Below are positions 15,641 to 24,845 of a stretch of 64,000 nucleotides of DNA, piece by piece. Origin of the DNA: Spirochaetales bacterium. GTDB lineage: Bacteria; Spirochaetota; Spirochaetia; Sphaerochaetales; Sphaerochaetaceae. Where the stretch lies: the NCBI GenBank assembly GCA_028722305.1, contig JAQYHB010000018.1:17054-81053 (forward strand), in the 5' to 3' direction. Position 1 is the stretch's first letter. Every line of letters begins with the position of its first letter. The notes below the pieces were generated by a model, which made no database searches, had not been told where the DNA came from, and saw only the letters and a program-made list of their open reading frames with translations. A program made the position numbers and the translations under genes.

Positions 15641-15907
15641 ATGGATACGTTGAAGCAGGAGCTGAAACAGCTGATCATCTCGTCCTTGGATCTGGAGGAT
15701 GTGAAGGTCGAGGATATCGCGGACGATGAGGCGCTGTTCGGAGAAGGATTGGAGCTGGATTCCATCGACGCGCTGGAGCTCGGCATCGCCATCAAGAAGA
15801 AATACGGCGTGACTTTCTCGGCAGAGAACGAGGACAACAAGAAATATTTCAAGAGTGTCGACACGCTTGCCCAGTATATTACCGAAAAGAGGAACGAATC
15901 GAAATGA
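15641..15907 (+). CDS. acyl carrier protein 1 of the polyene cluster (ApeE/ApeF-type)
   Basis: An 88-residue acidic ACP. The phosphopantetheine attachment site is the Ser of LELDSIDALELG (about residue 47). ACPs tether the growing chain for the ketosynthases. It is the first gene after the strong promoter, with AAGGAGG 3 nt before ATG. It overlaps the second ACP gene by 4 bases. Two adjacent ACPs are a hallmark of aryl-polyene clusters; in such systems one usually carries the aryl starter and the other the malonyl/extended chain, but which is which here cannot be told. A phosphopantetheinyl transferase for activation is encoded in the same locus at 24811-25350. Confidence 0.92.
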   Translation: MDTLKQELKQLIISSLDLEDVKVEDIADDEALFGEGLELDSIDALELGIAIKKKYGVTFSAENEDNKKYFKSVDTLAQYITEKRNESK

Positions 15908-16155
15908 TGACCCGTGATGAGCTGTATGAATCGTTGAAGGAGGCGCTTTCCACCGACTTCGGCATCGACAAGGAGAAGGTTTCCCTTGATTCCAATCTGG
16001 TCGAGGATTTCGATTTGGATTCGATCGACGCCGCCGACCTGATTGTCAAATACAAGGAGTATCTGCCTGCCAAGGTGGATGCTGGCATGTTCCGTAGCAT
16101 CCGCACCGTGCGCGATGTGCTTGACCTGCTGTGTCCAAGGGACAAGCAGGCCTGA
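15904..16155 (+). CDS. acyl carrier protein 2 of the polyene cluster
   Basis: An 83-residue ACP with attachment Ser in DFDLDSIDAADLI (about residue 40). It overlaps the first ACP gene (ATGATGA) and is followed 9 bases later by the membrane-ligase fusion gene. Paired distinct ACPs match the aryl-polyene layout. Confidence 0.92.
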   Translation: MMTRDELYESLKEALSTDFGIDKEKVSLDSNLVEDFDLDSIDAADLIVKYKEYLPAKVDAGMFRSIRTVRDVLDLLCPRDKQA

Positions 16156-16164
16156 GGAGATGCG

Positions 16165-18111
16165 ATGCGACGGGTGGTCAAGATACTCGCTTCCCTTGTC
16201 GCATGCCTGTATCCCGTCATTGTGTTCCTATGCCTCGTCGTGTACCACGTGCCGACGAGGATTTTTTCGCTCTGCCTGTTCGCGTTCGCAGGGGCTGTGT
16301 TCCTTGCCTCGGACCGGCACTCCGGCATGAACGGGCTCCGCTCGTTGATCTTTCCACTGTTCCTGCTTGCCGCCGGACTTTGCCTGCTGCTTCTGCACAG
16401 CGACCTGGTGCTCCAGCTGTATCCGCTTCTGGTCTCCACGATGCTTTTCATTGTCTTCAGCGGTTCCCTGGCGGGAGGCTTCTCCATCGTCTGGAGGTTT
16501 GCCACGCTGGGCGACCGTCATCTTACCTTTTCCGCCAACCAGGCCGCGGTACAGCGTTATTGCAGACAGGTGACCAAGGTATGGATCGGATTCTTTGTGC
16601 TGAACTTCACGCTGTCGCTCATCACGGTCGTTGCGGACAACGCAGGCTGGTGGGCGCTGTATAACGGCGTGCTTTCCTATATACTGATGGGTATCCTCTT
16701 CGGGGGAGAATGGATGGTGCGGAAGATGGTGAACGCGCGATGGAATAAGACGATCCTGCTCTCCGAGACGCAGCGTGACAGCAGGCCGGATGACATGATT
16801 GTCTGCTATTCGGGCCGGTGGAGCGACCACAAGTTCCTCTACTGGAAGGACTATGTCGAGGATGTGGCGAAGGTGAAAGCCTTCGTGGAAACGAGCGACA
16901 AGCCCCGTTGGATCCTGCATAGCGACGACTTCTGGTATTTCGCGGTCGCCTTCGCGGCGCTCTGCCAGTGCCATAAGATCATCTGCCTGACCGCCAATAT
17001 CGCTCCTGGATACCTTGACGAGCTGTTCGACAAGGATACCGCCATGTTGAGCGACGTCGAGACCGGGCGCAGTACCTTGATCGGGAAGCTGCTGGAGGCC
17101 CCGGTTCCCGCCGATCTCGGTTGGAACGCTATCGACGCAAGGAATACGATCCTGTACCTGTATACCTCTGGCTCCACCGGAAAGCCGAAGGCGGTCAAGC
17201 ATACGCTTTACGAGATGGAGCTGGATTACGACTTTGTCATGTCCATGTGGGGAAAAGAATTGCAAAAACGGATTCTGGTGAGCAGCGTGAACCCCCACCA
17301 TATTTTCGGTTTCCTCTTTGCCGCCTTGAGGCCGGTCACCATCTGCGTTCCCTTCCGCCGTGAGCGGATTGTGCAGCCAGAGGAATTGCAGAGCCAGACG
17401 GACAGCCCGGTCACCTTCATTTCCACGCCCGCTTTCCTCAAGCGTTGCATCGAGGATCCAGACCTTGCCGGCGGTGCCGGCCTGAAGGACCCGCTGGTCA
17501 TCGTCAGCGGAGGCGCCTTGCAACCCAAGGATGCTGCGGAGGCCGAAAGGGTGCTCGGCTCCTGGCCAATCGAGCTCTACGGTTCGACAGAAACCAGCGG
17601 CATCGCCTGGAGGCAGTCCAACAAGAGCCTGGAATGGAGCCCCTTCTTCGACGTCGGTTTCCGCAAGGGAGCGGACGGTTGCCTGATTTTGAACTCTCCT
17701 TTCATTGAGAACAAGCGGGACTTCGTCACCAGCGACCTCGTGGAAATCCGGCCGGCCGGCCATTTCCTCCTCTTGGGCCGCAAGGATTCGGTTGTCAAGA
17801 TCGAGGAAAAGCGGATCTCGCTGGCCGAGGTAGAGGGAAGGGTCATGGAACTAGGCATCGCGAAGGATTGCAGCGTGGTGGCGCTCAGCGACCGGAGGCA
17901 GTACCTGGCAGCGGTCGTCGTGTTGAATGAGAGGGGACATGAACTGTTGGATCCTATGAGTCCTGCCGAAAGGCTGAAGTATCTCAGGACTGCCCTTGCC
18001 AGGTGGTTCGAGCCGATTGTCATTCCTCGCAAGTGGCGTTTTGTCGCACAGATCCCCCAGGATTCGATGGGGAAGAAGAAGCGCGTGGAAATCCTCGAGT
18101 TGTTCAAATGA
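16165..18111 (+). CDS. fusion of COG4648-type membrane domain and AMP-ligase (ApeG-ApeH-like)
   Basis: 648 residues. The first ~190 contain about six hydrophobic helices, like the separate small membrane protein found before the ligase in aryl-polyene clusters. The rest is an ANL-superfamily acyl/aryl-AMP ligase with an intact P-loop (YTSGSTGKPKAV), A5 motif ELYGSTE, A7/A8 GRKDSVVK and RISLAEVEGR, and the C-terminal catalytic Lys region DSMGKKKR. It would adenylate a carboxylic acid (4-hydroxybenzoate-like in known systems) and load it on ACP at the membrane. Its last ~115 residues are about 80% identical by eye to those of the next protein, while the N-terminal parts are far more divergent. 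Confidence 0.88.
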   Translation: MRRVVKILASLVACLYPVIVFLCLVVYHVPTRIFSLCLFAFAGAVFLASDRHSGMNGLRSLIFPLFLLAAGLCLLLLHSDLVLQLYPLLVSTMLFIVFSGSLAGGFSIVWRFATLGDRHLTFSANQAAVQRYCRQVTKVWIGFFVLNFTLSLITVVADNAGWWALYNGVLSYILMGILFGGEWMVRKMVNARWNKTILLSETQRDSRPDDMIVCYSGRWSDHKFLYWKDYVEDVAKVKAFVETSDKPRWILHSDDFWYFAVAFAALCQCHKIICLTANIAPGYLDELFDKDTAMLSDVETGRSTLIGKLLEAPVPADLGWNAIDARNTILYLYTSGSTGKPKAVKHTLYEMELDYDFVMSMWGKELQKRILVSSVNPHHIFGFLFAALRPVTICVPFRRERIVQPEELQSQTDSPVTFISTPAFLKRCIEDPDLAGGAGLKDPLVIVSGGALQPKDAAEAERVLGSWPIELYGSTETSGIAWRQSNKSLEWSPFFDVGFRKGADGCLILNSPFIENKRDFVTSDLVEIRPAGHFLLLGRKDSVVKIEEKRISLAEVEGRVMELGIAKDCSVVALSDRRQYLAAVVVLNERGHELLDPMSPAERLKYLRTALARWFEPIVIPRKWRFVAQIPQDSMGKKKRVEILELFK

Positions 18112-19790
18112 GCGAGTTGGTCTCTCTTTCCCTGTTCGCGAGCCATCCTTGGCAGGAAGACCATGTGCTGATGGTCAAAGGTGGTGTTTCCAAGACGATG
18201 GCGGATCTTGCTGTGGAAAGCGGGGCGGTGCTCCGCTATGTCAAGACTCATCCCCACCAGAACTGGCTGGTGCATAGCGACGACTACTGGAATACGCTCT
18301 GTGTCCTCTATGCGTTGCTGGAAGCGGGTCAGATTCCCTGTTTTGTCGGCTCGGTCGCCGATGGCTTCATCCAAGAGATAGCGGGTCCGGACGGATGGCT
18401 TCTGGCGGACGAGGAGGGTCGCCGTTCTTCCTGTATCGCCTCCTTGCTTTCCGGTCCCTCCGAGGACAGCCTGCTTCCCATTCGCGCCGACGCTCCGATT
18501 GTCCTTTATACCTCTGGCTCGACGGGGCACCCCGAGCGGGTGCTCCATACACTGAAGGACTTGGAGGAAGGGGCCTCCATGGCCTATCGTGTCTGGTCGG
18601 AGCAGTTCGGCACGCGGCCATTCGCCACCAGCGTGCCACCCTACCATATCTACGGGTTCCTTTCCGTCCTGCTCCGTTCCCTGATCCGTGGCATCGTCCT
18701 CAAGAGCGAACGAGTCATGACCACCTTTCAGATGGGCAGGCTCGGAAATGCCACATTCATGACTACCCCGTCGTTCCTCAAGGCGGTGCTGGCGGATCCG
18801 GCAAGCAAGGACGTCAACCTTTCTGAGGGCATGATTGTGACCAGCGGAGGGCTTCTGGACAAGGAAATCGCCAGTCAGTGCCTGGAGCGCTTCGGTACTT
18901 GGCCGTATGAGATTTACGGTTCGACGGAGACCGGCTCCATCGCCTGGCGTCAGAGCAAGGCCGACGAGGCATGGCGTCCTTTCCCGGGAATCGGCTGGGA
19001 TGTGGGCGAAGACGGGCGTCTGGTGCTTCATTCTCCGCTGGTGAACGGAGGCCGGCCCTATGTGCATGATGATCTGGTCAAGGTGGCTGGCGGCGGACGC
19101 TTTTTCCTTTTGGGCCGGAGCGATTCGGTGGTCAAGATGGGCGAAAAGCGGATCTCGCTGGTCGAGGTGGAGGGCAGGATCATGGAGCTGGGCATCGCGA
19201 AAGACTGCAGCGTGGTGGCGCTCGGCGACCGGCGGCAGTACCTGGCCGCGGCCGTCGTGCTGAACGAGAAGGGGCACGCGCTCCTGGATCCGATGAGCCC
19301 CGCCGGAAGGCTGAAGTATCTCAGGACCGCCCTTGCCAGGTGGTTCGATCCGATTGTCATTCCCCGCAAGTGGCGTTTTGTCGCGGCCATACCGGTCAAT
19401 ACGATGGGAAAGCGGAGACGGGAGGATATCATGGAGTTGCTGTCGGACACATACAAGGGCGTGCGCATGCATGTGCAGAGTCAAGAGGAAGGAAAGGTGG
19501 TCCTTCTGGTGACGGTTTCCTCCAGTTCTCCTTTCTATGATGGGCATTTCGACAACGGCATCAAGCTGCTGCCCGCCGTAGCCCAGATCGACATCGTCGT
19601 CCATGTGATCCGTACCTTCCTGGAGCCGGATTTCCTTCTGCTTTCCATGCCGAAGTCCAAGTTCTCCGCCCCGATCAAGCCGGAGATGCCGCTTCTGTTG
19701 TCCGTAAAGGGGGCGTCCGGCCAGTATGTCTTCGTGTTCTCGAGGGAGGATGGTTCGGTCTGCGCCAAAGGAAGGGTGGGTAATGGCTGA
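18108..19790 (+). CDS. fusion of AMP-ligase and ApeI-like hotdog dehydratase
   Basis: 560 residues starting at an ATG that overlaps the previous stop (ATGA). Residues ~1-450 are a second ANL ligase with YGSTETGS, GRSDSVVK and TMGKRRR. Its P-loop reads TSGSTGHPERV, so the usual Lys after GxP is Glu, which may weaken adenylation. Residues ~455-560 are a hotdog domain with SPFYDGHFDNGIKLLPAVAQID, matching the FabA/FabZ-like ApeI dehydratase (catalytic His in GHF). The second ligase copy plus fused dehydratase suggests tandem duplication and gene fusion. It may load a different acid, or be a partner of the first ligase. Confidence 0.85.
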   Translation: MSELVSLSLFASHPWQEDHVLMVKGGVSKTMADLAVESGAVLRYVKTHPHQNWLVHSDDYWNTLCVLYALLEAGQIPCFVGSVADGFIQEIAGPDGWLLADEEGRRSSCIASLLSGPSEDSLLPIRADAPIVLYTSGSTGHPERVLHTLKDLEEGASMAYRVWSEQFGTRPFATSVPPYHIYGFLSVLLRSLIRGIVLKSERVMTTFQMGRLGNATFMTTPSFLKAVLADPASKDVNLSEGMIVTSGGLLDKEIASQCLERFGTWPYEIYGSTETGSIAWRQSKADEAWRPFPGIGWDVGEDGRLVLHSPLVNGGRPYVHDDLVKVAGGGRFFLLGRSDSVVKMGEKRISLVEVEGRIMELGIAKDCSVVALGDRRQYLAAAVVLNEKGHALLDPMSPAGRLKYLRTALARWFDPIVIPRKWRFVAAIPVNTMGKRRREDIMELLSDTYKGVRMHVQSQEEGKVVLLVTVSSSSPFYDGHFDNGIKLLPAVAQIDIVVHVIRTFLEPDFLLLSMPKSKFSAPIKPEMPLLLSVKGASGQYVFVFSREDGSVCAKGRVGNG

Positions 19791-20517
19791 GTATGGATTC
19801 CTGATTCCGGTCTACAACCATGGCGCCGCCTGCCTGGAGACGGTCAGGCTCCTTTTGCCCTATGGTCTGGCCATCATCATCGTGGATGACGGAAGCAACG
19901 CGGAGACGAAACAGTCGCTACGGGAAGCCGCCGGGCTTTCTCCTTTCGTGCGCTTGGTTACCAAAGAACGGAATGGAGGAAAGGGAAGCGCGGTCTCAGC
20001 CGGACTCCTGGTCGCGGAAACGATGGGACTGGACCATGTGCTGCAACTGGATGCCGACCGGCAGCACGACATTTCCGCCGTACCCCGGTTCCTCGCGCTT
20101 TCCCATGCCCACCCATCCAGCCTGATTCTCGGCTATCCGATCTATGACGCGAGTGTCCCCGAGTCGCGGAAAAAAGGGCGCGAGGTCTCCAATGTCTTCG
20201 CCCGGATCGTCACCTGCGACAAGCAGATCAAGGATGTCCTGTGTGGTTTCCGCGTCTATCCGGTGGCCACTGCCTGCCAAGTTGTCAGCCATGGCATCTG
20301 GGACATGCGCATGGGCTTCGATGTCGAAGTGGTGGTTCGCCTTCGCTGGAAGCGCGTGCCCATCGTCAACGAAGGGGTCAAGGTCACCTATCCTGTCGGC
20401 GGGTCCTCCCATTTCCACATGGTCAGGGACAATATCCGCATCAGCCTGGTCTTCGCCAGGCTCTGCTTCGGCGCCCTCATCCGCCTGCCTTGGCTGGTCG
20501 CCCGGCGGGAGGGATAG
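19783..20517 (+). CDS. family 2 glycosyltransferase of the polyene cluster
   Basis: About 244 residues, GT-A fold. Nucleotide-sugar motifs IIIVDDGSN and LQLDADRQHD (the DxD motif) are intact; a second conserved segment is DVLCGFRVYP, and DMRMGFDVEVVVRL is typical of dolichyl-phosphate-mannose-synthase-like GT2 enzymes. In many aryl-polyene clusters a GT2 domain is fused to an acyltransferase; here the two are separate, adjacent genes. It may glycosylate the lipid anchor or polyene head group. The start overlaps the preceding gene by 8 bases. Confidence 0.88.
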   Translation: MAEYGFLIPVYNHGAACLETVRLLLPYGLAIIIVDDGSNAETKQSLREAAGLSPFVRLVTKERNGGKGSAVSAGLLVAETMGLDHVLQLDADRQHDISAVPRFLALSHAHPSSLILGYPIYDASVPESRKKGREVSNVFARIVTCDKQIKDVLCGFRVYPVATACQVVSHGIWDMRMGFDVEVVVRLRWKRVPIVNEGVKVTYPVGGSSHFHMVRDNIRISLVFARLCFGALIRLPWLVARREG

Positions 20518-21441
20518 ATGGCCGGAGGGTGGAGCGGACAGAAGGAGCTTGGCGGCATGGGCATGATGTGCATGCTCTTCAAGGTGTGTCCGCACCCTCT
20601 GCTCTGCCTGATCGCCATTCCGGTCAGCTTCTTTTACTGGCTGGCTTCGCCCCGGCAACGGCACGCGGCCAAGGCGTACCTTGCCCATATGGGCAGAAAA
20701 CGGGGCAGCTGGCGTTGCTTCTACGCCTTCAGCCTGACGTTGATTGAAAAGATCGAAGGCTGGGCGGGCAAATGCTCCTACGACGACCTGGTGTTTTTTG
20801 ACGACGACCTGCCCGACCTGCGCAAGCGGCTTCAGTCGGGCAAGGGGGCGATGCTGTTCGTTTCCCACCAAGGGAACGCCGAGCTGATGCGGGGCTTGGC
20901 GACCGAGGGCAAGACCGGACTGGGCAAGCGGATCAAAATCCTCTCGTTCGTCTATTTCAAGGGTACGAGCCAGTTCAACGAGATGCTTCGGCGCGTGAAC
21001 CCAGAGAGCATGGTGCACCTGGTGGACGCCAGTGGCATCACTCCCGAGACCATTGCCCAGGTGGAGGAAACGGTACAGGAGGGAGGCCTGGTCGTCATCG
21101 CGGGCGACCGGACCAGCATGACCCATGCCGAGCGGTCGCTGTCCATCCCCTTCCTGGGGAAGGAGGCGCGCTTTCCCTTCGGCGCCTTCTATCTGGCAGC
21201 ACTGGTCGGAGTGCCCTCCTATTCGGTATGCTTTGAGCGGGTGAGGGATCTTGGCTGGAAGCACCGCTTCGAGATGCATGTCTGGGCGAACCCACCGGTT
21301 GACCTCTCCAGCAGGAAGAGCCGCATGGAAGGCTCCCGCCAGGTCGCCCGCCACTTTGTCTCGCGTTTGGAGGCAGAGTGCCGCCGCCACCCTTACCAGT
21401 GGGGGAATTTCTACGATTTCTGGGAGGAGGGAATCCGATGA
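20518..21441 (+). CDS. LpxL/HtrB-type lysophospholipid acyltransferase
   Basis: 307 residues with an N-terminal hydrophobic helix. The LABLAT-family segments are visible: MLFVSHQGNAELMRG (in place of HxxxxD/E, here HQGNAE), VVIAGDRTS and ARFPFGAFYLAALVGVPSY. Members move acyl chains from ACP to lipid acceptors at the inner membrane. In aryl-polyene loci this enzyme is thought to link the polyene to its lipid carrier. It starts directly after the glycosyltransferase stop codon and overlaps the thioesterase gene by 4 bases. Confidence 0.87.
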   Translation: MAGGWSGQKELGGMGMMCMLFKVCPHPLLCLIAIPVSFFYWLASPRQRHAAKAYLAHMGRKRGSWRCFYAFSLTLIEKIEGWAGKCSYDDLVFFDDDLPDLRKRLQSGKGAMLFVSHQGNAELMRGLATEGKTGLGKRIKILSFVYFKGTSQFNEMLRRVNPESMVHLVDASGITPETIAQVEETVQEGGLVVIAGDRTSMTHAERSLSIPFLGKEARFPFGAFYLAALVGVPSYSVCFERVRDLGWKHRFEMHVWANPPVDLSSRKSRMEGSRQVARHFVSRLEAECRRHPYQWGNFYDFWEEGIR

Positions 21442-21863
21442 ATCCGTTTTCCGTGACGGTGGAGCGAAAAGTCGAGTTCTTTGATGTCGACCCGATGCGG
21501 GTCGTCTGGAACGGTAGGTATTTCGACTATTTCGAATGTGCCCGTTCCGCGTTGCTGGATGCCCTTTCCATTCCCTATGAGACGCTTGCCGAAGGTGGTT
21601 TGATGCTCTACGTGGTGCGCAATGAGGCCAAGTACATCCACCCCGTCCGCCTGCATGATACCATCCTGATCAAGGCAGTTTTGCGCGAATGGGAGTATCT
21701 GATCAGGATTGCATACGAGGTGCGGGACAAGCAGACCGGCCTTTTGTGCACCAAGGGCATGAGCGAGCAGATGCCGGCCCGGATTTCGGACGGGAAGGCA
21801 CTGATGCAGCTACCCGAGCCATACCGCCTGAGCATCACGAAGCGGTTGGAGGATAAGGCATGA
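21438..21863 (+). CDS. hotdog-fold thioesterase (YbgC/4HBT-like, ApeK-type)
   Basis: 141 residues. The 4-hydroxybenzoyl-CoA-thioesterase signature DVDPMRVVWNGRYFDYFECAR is intact with the catalytic Asp of the D-x-D-P region. Hydrolyses acyl thioesters; in this cluster it could release stalled chains or the finished acid. ATG overlaps the previous stop, and its own stop overlaps the LolA-like gene (ATGA). Confidence 0.88.
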   Translation: MNPFSVTVERKVEFFDVDPMRVVWNGRYFDYFECARSALLDALSIPYETLAEGGLMLYVVRNEAKYIHPVRLHDTILIKAVLREWEYLIRIAYEVRDKQTGLLCTKGMSEQMPARISDGKALMQLPEPYRLSITKRLEDKA

Positions 21864-22507
21864 AAGCTGTGTGGGTGATACTGGTTTTCTTGTGCGCCAC
21901 TTCGCTTTCCGCGCTCGACGTGGAGGACGACGGGGTGTTCGGGCACCCGGTGACGTTTGATGATGCTTCGTTCGTTTCCACCTACCAGACGGTGGCCTAC
22001 AACGGCCCTTGGGTGGCGGATTTCACCCAGACCAAGCGGATTCATGGCGTCAATCGGACGTTCCGCTCGACGGGGACTATGCTGCTGCAGCCTTCCCGCG
22101 GCATCGTCTGGAACATGCGCAAACCCTATGCGTCGGTATTGGTCGTTGGTCCTTCGTATATCGTCCAGCAACTGCCAGGGCAGAAGACAAGCCGCATGGA
22201 GTTCGGCGACAACCAGATATTCACCCAGATTTCCCGGACCATCGAGATGGTGCTTGCCGGCAATCTTGCTGCCTTGGACGACGCTTTTTCCCTTTCTTTC
22301 CAGAAGGAGGGAGCGGATTGGACCCTTGCGTTGGTTCCCAAGCAGGCTGAGGTCGCCTCGTTTGTTGATTCCTTCGTGCTCGGGGGAGCCGACGGGCTCA
22401 AGACCGTGTTGATGCGCGAGAAGGGCGGGGATTCGATCCGCTATGATTTCTCCTCGATGGAGCGACGGAGCCTGAGCGATGACGAGCTCGCCTATTTCTC
22501 GCTGTAA
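21860..22507 (+). CDS. LolA-like periplasmic lipoprotein/lipid carrier
   Basis: 215 residues with a signal peptide (MKAVWVILVFLCATSLSALD). The mature part resembles LolA: VADFTQTKRIHGVNRTFRSTGTM, then PSRGIVWNMRKPYAS, the early beta-strand and W-x-x-x-x-P-Y segments of that family. Aryl-polyene loci carry such a gene, proposed to shuttle the acylated product across the periplasm. It overlaps the exporter gene by 29 bases, so the two are tightly coupled. Confidence 0.85.
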   Translation: MKAVWVILVFLCATSLSALDVEDDGVFGHPVTFDDASFVSTYQTVAYNGPWVADFTQTKRIHGVNRTFRSTGTMLLQPSRGIVWNMRKPYASVLVVGPSYIVQQLPGQKTSRMEFGDNQIFTQISRTIEMVLAGNLAALDDAFSLSFQKEGADWTLALVPKQAEVASFVDSFVLGGADGLKTVLMREKGGDSIRYDFSSMERRSLSDDELAYFSL

Positions 22508-24845
22508 CGCAAGGCGTTCCTTCCTCATCTGGCTGGGTTTTCACCTGGTCCTGCTCCTGCTGTTCCTCGCTACGTTGCTCGCCCGGTCCTCGATTGCCGT
22601 GACCAACAATCTGTTCGACCTGATCCCCACCTCGGAAGAGATGCGGGATGTCGTTGTCGCCGAGCGCGAATTCTCCGACCGCTCCTCGCGTACCGTGCTC
22701 TTCTTCGTCATCTCCCCCGATTTCGGGCAGGCCAGGGAAAACGCCCTGCTTCTGGAGAGCAGGTTGCTGGAAACGGGTTCGTTCCTTGACCTAAGTGCAT
22801 CCACGGGCTCGATGGTCTCGGTGGCGGAGCTCAATGACGAGCTTTCCCGGCTGAAGTTCGCGTTGCTGGACGAGGAGACGGAAAAGTCATTGCGCAATGG
22901 ACGCTACCAGGACGTGGCCGATAGTGCCCTTTCGCTTGTCTATGGTGCTTTTCCTGTGCAGTCTCTCAGCCAGATCGACAAGGATCCATTCCTGCTTGCC
23001 GCGAGGGAGGGCAGGAGCCTTGTCTCCCAGCTTGCCTCCATGGGCGGCATGAGTCCGAAGGAGGGCGTGCTGGCAAGGGAAGTGGAGGGCTCCTGGTATG
23101 TGATGTTGCGGGGAGAGCTGACCGAAAAAGCGGTGGCGATGAACAACAAAAGGGATATCGCTTCCGTTTTCCGGAGCTGTGGGGAACTGGAGAAGGAGAC
23201 GGGAGTGCGGGTGGCCCTCAGCGGTATTCCCTTCCACAGCTGGGAGAGCTCGATGGGCGCGCAGCGGGAGCTTTTCATCATCACCTCCATCTCTCTCACC
23301 CTGGTCCTCTTGCTGTTCGTCTGGCTGTTCCGCAGTCCCTTGGTCATCCTCCTGCTTTTTTTGGACATCCTGCTGGCCACCTGCTCGGCCATGGCCTGCG
23401 TCTTCTCGGTCTTTGGCGGGATGAACGTGCTGACGCTGGTCTTCGGCACCACGCTGATTGGTACCTGCGTGGACTATTCGGTCCACTATGCGCTGCACGC
23501 TTGGTGGGACGAGGACGGCATGGATTCCCTTGCCACCCGGAACCGGCTCTTCAAGGGAATCGGTACCAGCTTCCTTTCCACATTCCTCTGCTATGCCCTG
23601 TTGCTGCTCGCCCCCTACCGCCTTCTGAAGGAGGTCGCGCTGTTCTCGATGGCGGGCCTGGCAAGCTCGTTCTTCACCAGCATGTTCCTGTACCCGGTCC
23701 TGTTCAGCCACCGCCGTTTCGCGCGGAAGGGCGTCGATGCCGGATCCTTTCGGGTGCCTTCTTGCGACCCATCGGCAAGGCGACGCCGGGTCATGGTCGT
23801 CGCGGCGGTCCTGCTTGCCGCCCTGTTCGGCCTCCTGTGCGTGCCCAGGATCCGGGTGCATAACGACCTCGCGAGCCTGTATAGCGTCAGCGACCGCATG
23901 AAACGCAACGAGGGCTTGGCCGCCAAAGCCATGCCGTACGCGACCTCGACCTACACGATTGTCAGCGCCGACAGCGAGGAAGAGCTCCTTTGTCGGGAGG
24001 AGGCCTTCGTCTCCGACTTGAGAGACCAGGGAGCTGGCGCGCCGATAGCGACCAGCATGCTCGTGCCCTCCGCCAGGTTGCAACAGGAACGGCTGTCCTT
24101 GGTGCGCGGGCTCTACGAGGCCGAGCTCGACCGGCAGTGCGAGGCGTTGGGGTGTGACGCCCAGGCAGCGTGGTCTGAGCTGGAAACGCTGGCCAGCGCT
24201 CCGGTTACTGTCAATGACGCGCTGTCCCTTCCGGTTGCCCGCCAGCTTGTCGACCGGCTCTGGATCGGGGAGATCGACGGGAGATATTACAGCGCCGTCA
24301 TGGTGTTGGACGCCGATCTGGCGAGGGTGGAGGAGATAGCGGGAAAGCATGCGGGAATCTGGTTCTTCAACACGGCTCGGGACATCTCGCGCCAGCTCGA
24401 CGTGCTGACTGGGACAATCCTCCGGATCCTGCTCTGTTCGTTCGTCCTGATGGTGCTGCTGCTCGGATGCGCCTACGGCTTCAGGCGCTCGCTCGGTTAC
24501 CATCTTTCGCCCTTGGTGATCCTGATGGTGACGGTGGGATGCATGGTCCTTTTCGAGGGGGCGGTGGACTTCTTCACCGTGGTGGCTTTGGTCCTTTCCG
24601 TGGGGCTCGGACTGGACTATGTGGTGTTCATGATGGAGATGAAGGGGATGGAGGAACGCAAGCGGTCGGTCAGCTTTGTGGCCGTCGCCTTCTCGTTTGC
24701 CACGAGCGCCCTTTCGTTCGGGACTCTGGCCTTCTCATCGTTCCGCCCGGTGCGCCTGTTCGGTCTGGCCGTTTCGGTCGGTCTCTGCACCGCCTACCTG
24801 TTTTCCCTGTTCATGCGAAGAGTGGACGGGCGAAAGGAAGCGTGA
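22479..24845 (+). CDS. MMPL/RND-type exporter of the polyene cluster
   Basis: 788 residues with two repeats of one periplasm-spanning helix, a large soluble loop and five clustered helices, i.e. about 12 TM segments. Conserved TM segments are TLVFGTTLIGTCVDYSVHY in the first half and LVLSVGLGLDYVVFMMEM in the second, with the Asp-Tyr pairs of MMPL proton relays. Such proteins export lipids (as in mycobacteria and hopanoid systems) and are present in aryl-polyene clusters as the presumed product exporter. The last 35 bases overlap the antisense phosphopantetheinyl transferase gene. Confidence 0.9.
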   Translation: MTSSPISRCNARRSFLIWLGFHLVLLLLFLATLLARSSIAVTNNLFDLIPTSEEMRDVVVAEREFSDRSSRTVLFFVISPDFGQARENALLLESRLLETGSFLDLSASTGSMVSVAELNDELSRLKFALLDEETEKSLRNGRYQDVADSALSLVYGAFPVQSLSQIDKDPFLLAAREGRSLVSQLASMGGMSPKEGVLAREVEGSWYVMLRGELTEKAVAMNNKRDIASVFRSCGELEKETGVRVALSGIPFHSWESSMGAQRELFIITSISLTLVLLLFVWLFRSPLVILLLFLDILLATCSAMACVFSVFGGMNVLTLVFGTTLIGTCVDYSVHYALHAWWDEDGMDSLATRNRLFKGIGTSFLSTFLCYALLLLAPYRLLKEVALFSMAGLASSFFTSMFLYPVLFSHRRFARKGVDAGSFRVPSCDPSARRRRVMVVAAVLLAALFGLLCVPRIRVHNDLASLYSVSDRMKRNEGLAAKAMPYATSTYTIVSADSEEELLCREEAFVSDLRDQGAGAPIATSMLVPSARLQQERLSLVRGLYEAELDRQCEALGCDAQAAWSELETLASAPVTVNDALSLPVARQLVDRLWIGEIDGRYYSAVMVLDADLARVEEIAGKHAGIWFFNTARDISRQLDVLTGTILRILLCSFVLMVLLLGCAYGFRRSLGYHLSPLVILMVTVGCMVLFEGAVDFFTVVALVLSVGLGLDYVVFMMEMKGMEERKRSVSFVAVAFSFATSALSFGTLAFSSFRPVRLFGLAVSVGLCTAYLFSLFMRRVDGRKEA

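Noticed and set aside
17577..19604. 675-aa antisense frame over the ligase genes
   Set aside because: Low-complexity His/Arg/Gln-rich product without motifs; the plus-strand ligases are certain.
22887..24503. 538-aa antisense frame over the exporter
   Set aside because: No family features and a charged repetitive composition; the MMPL protein is clear.
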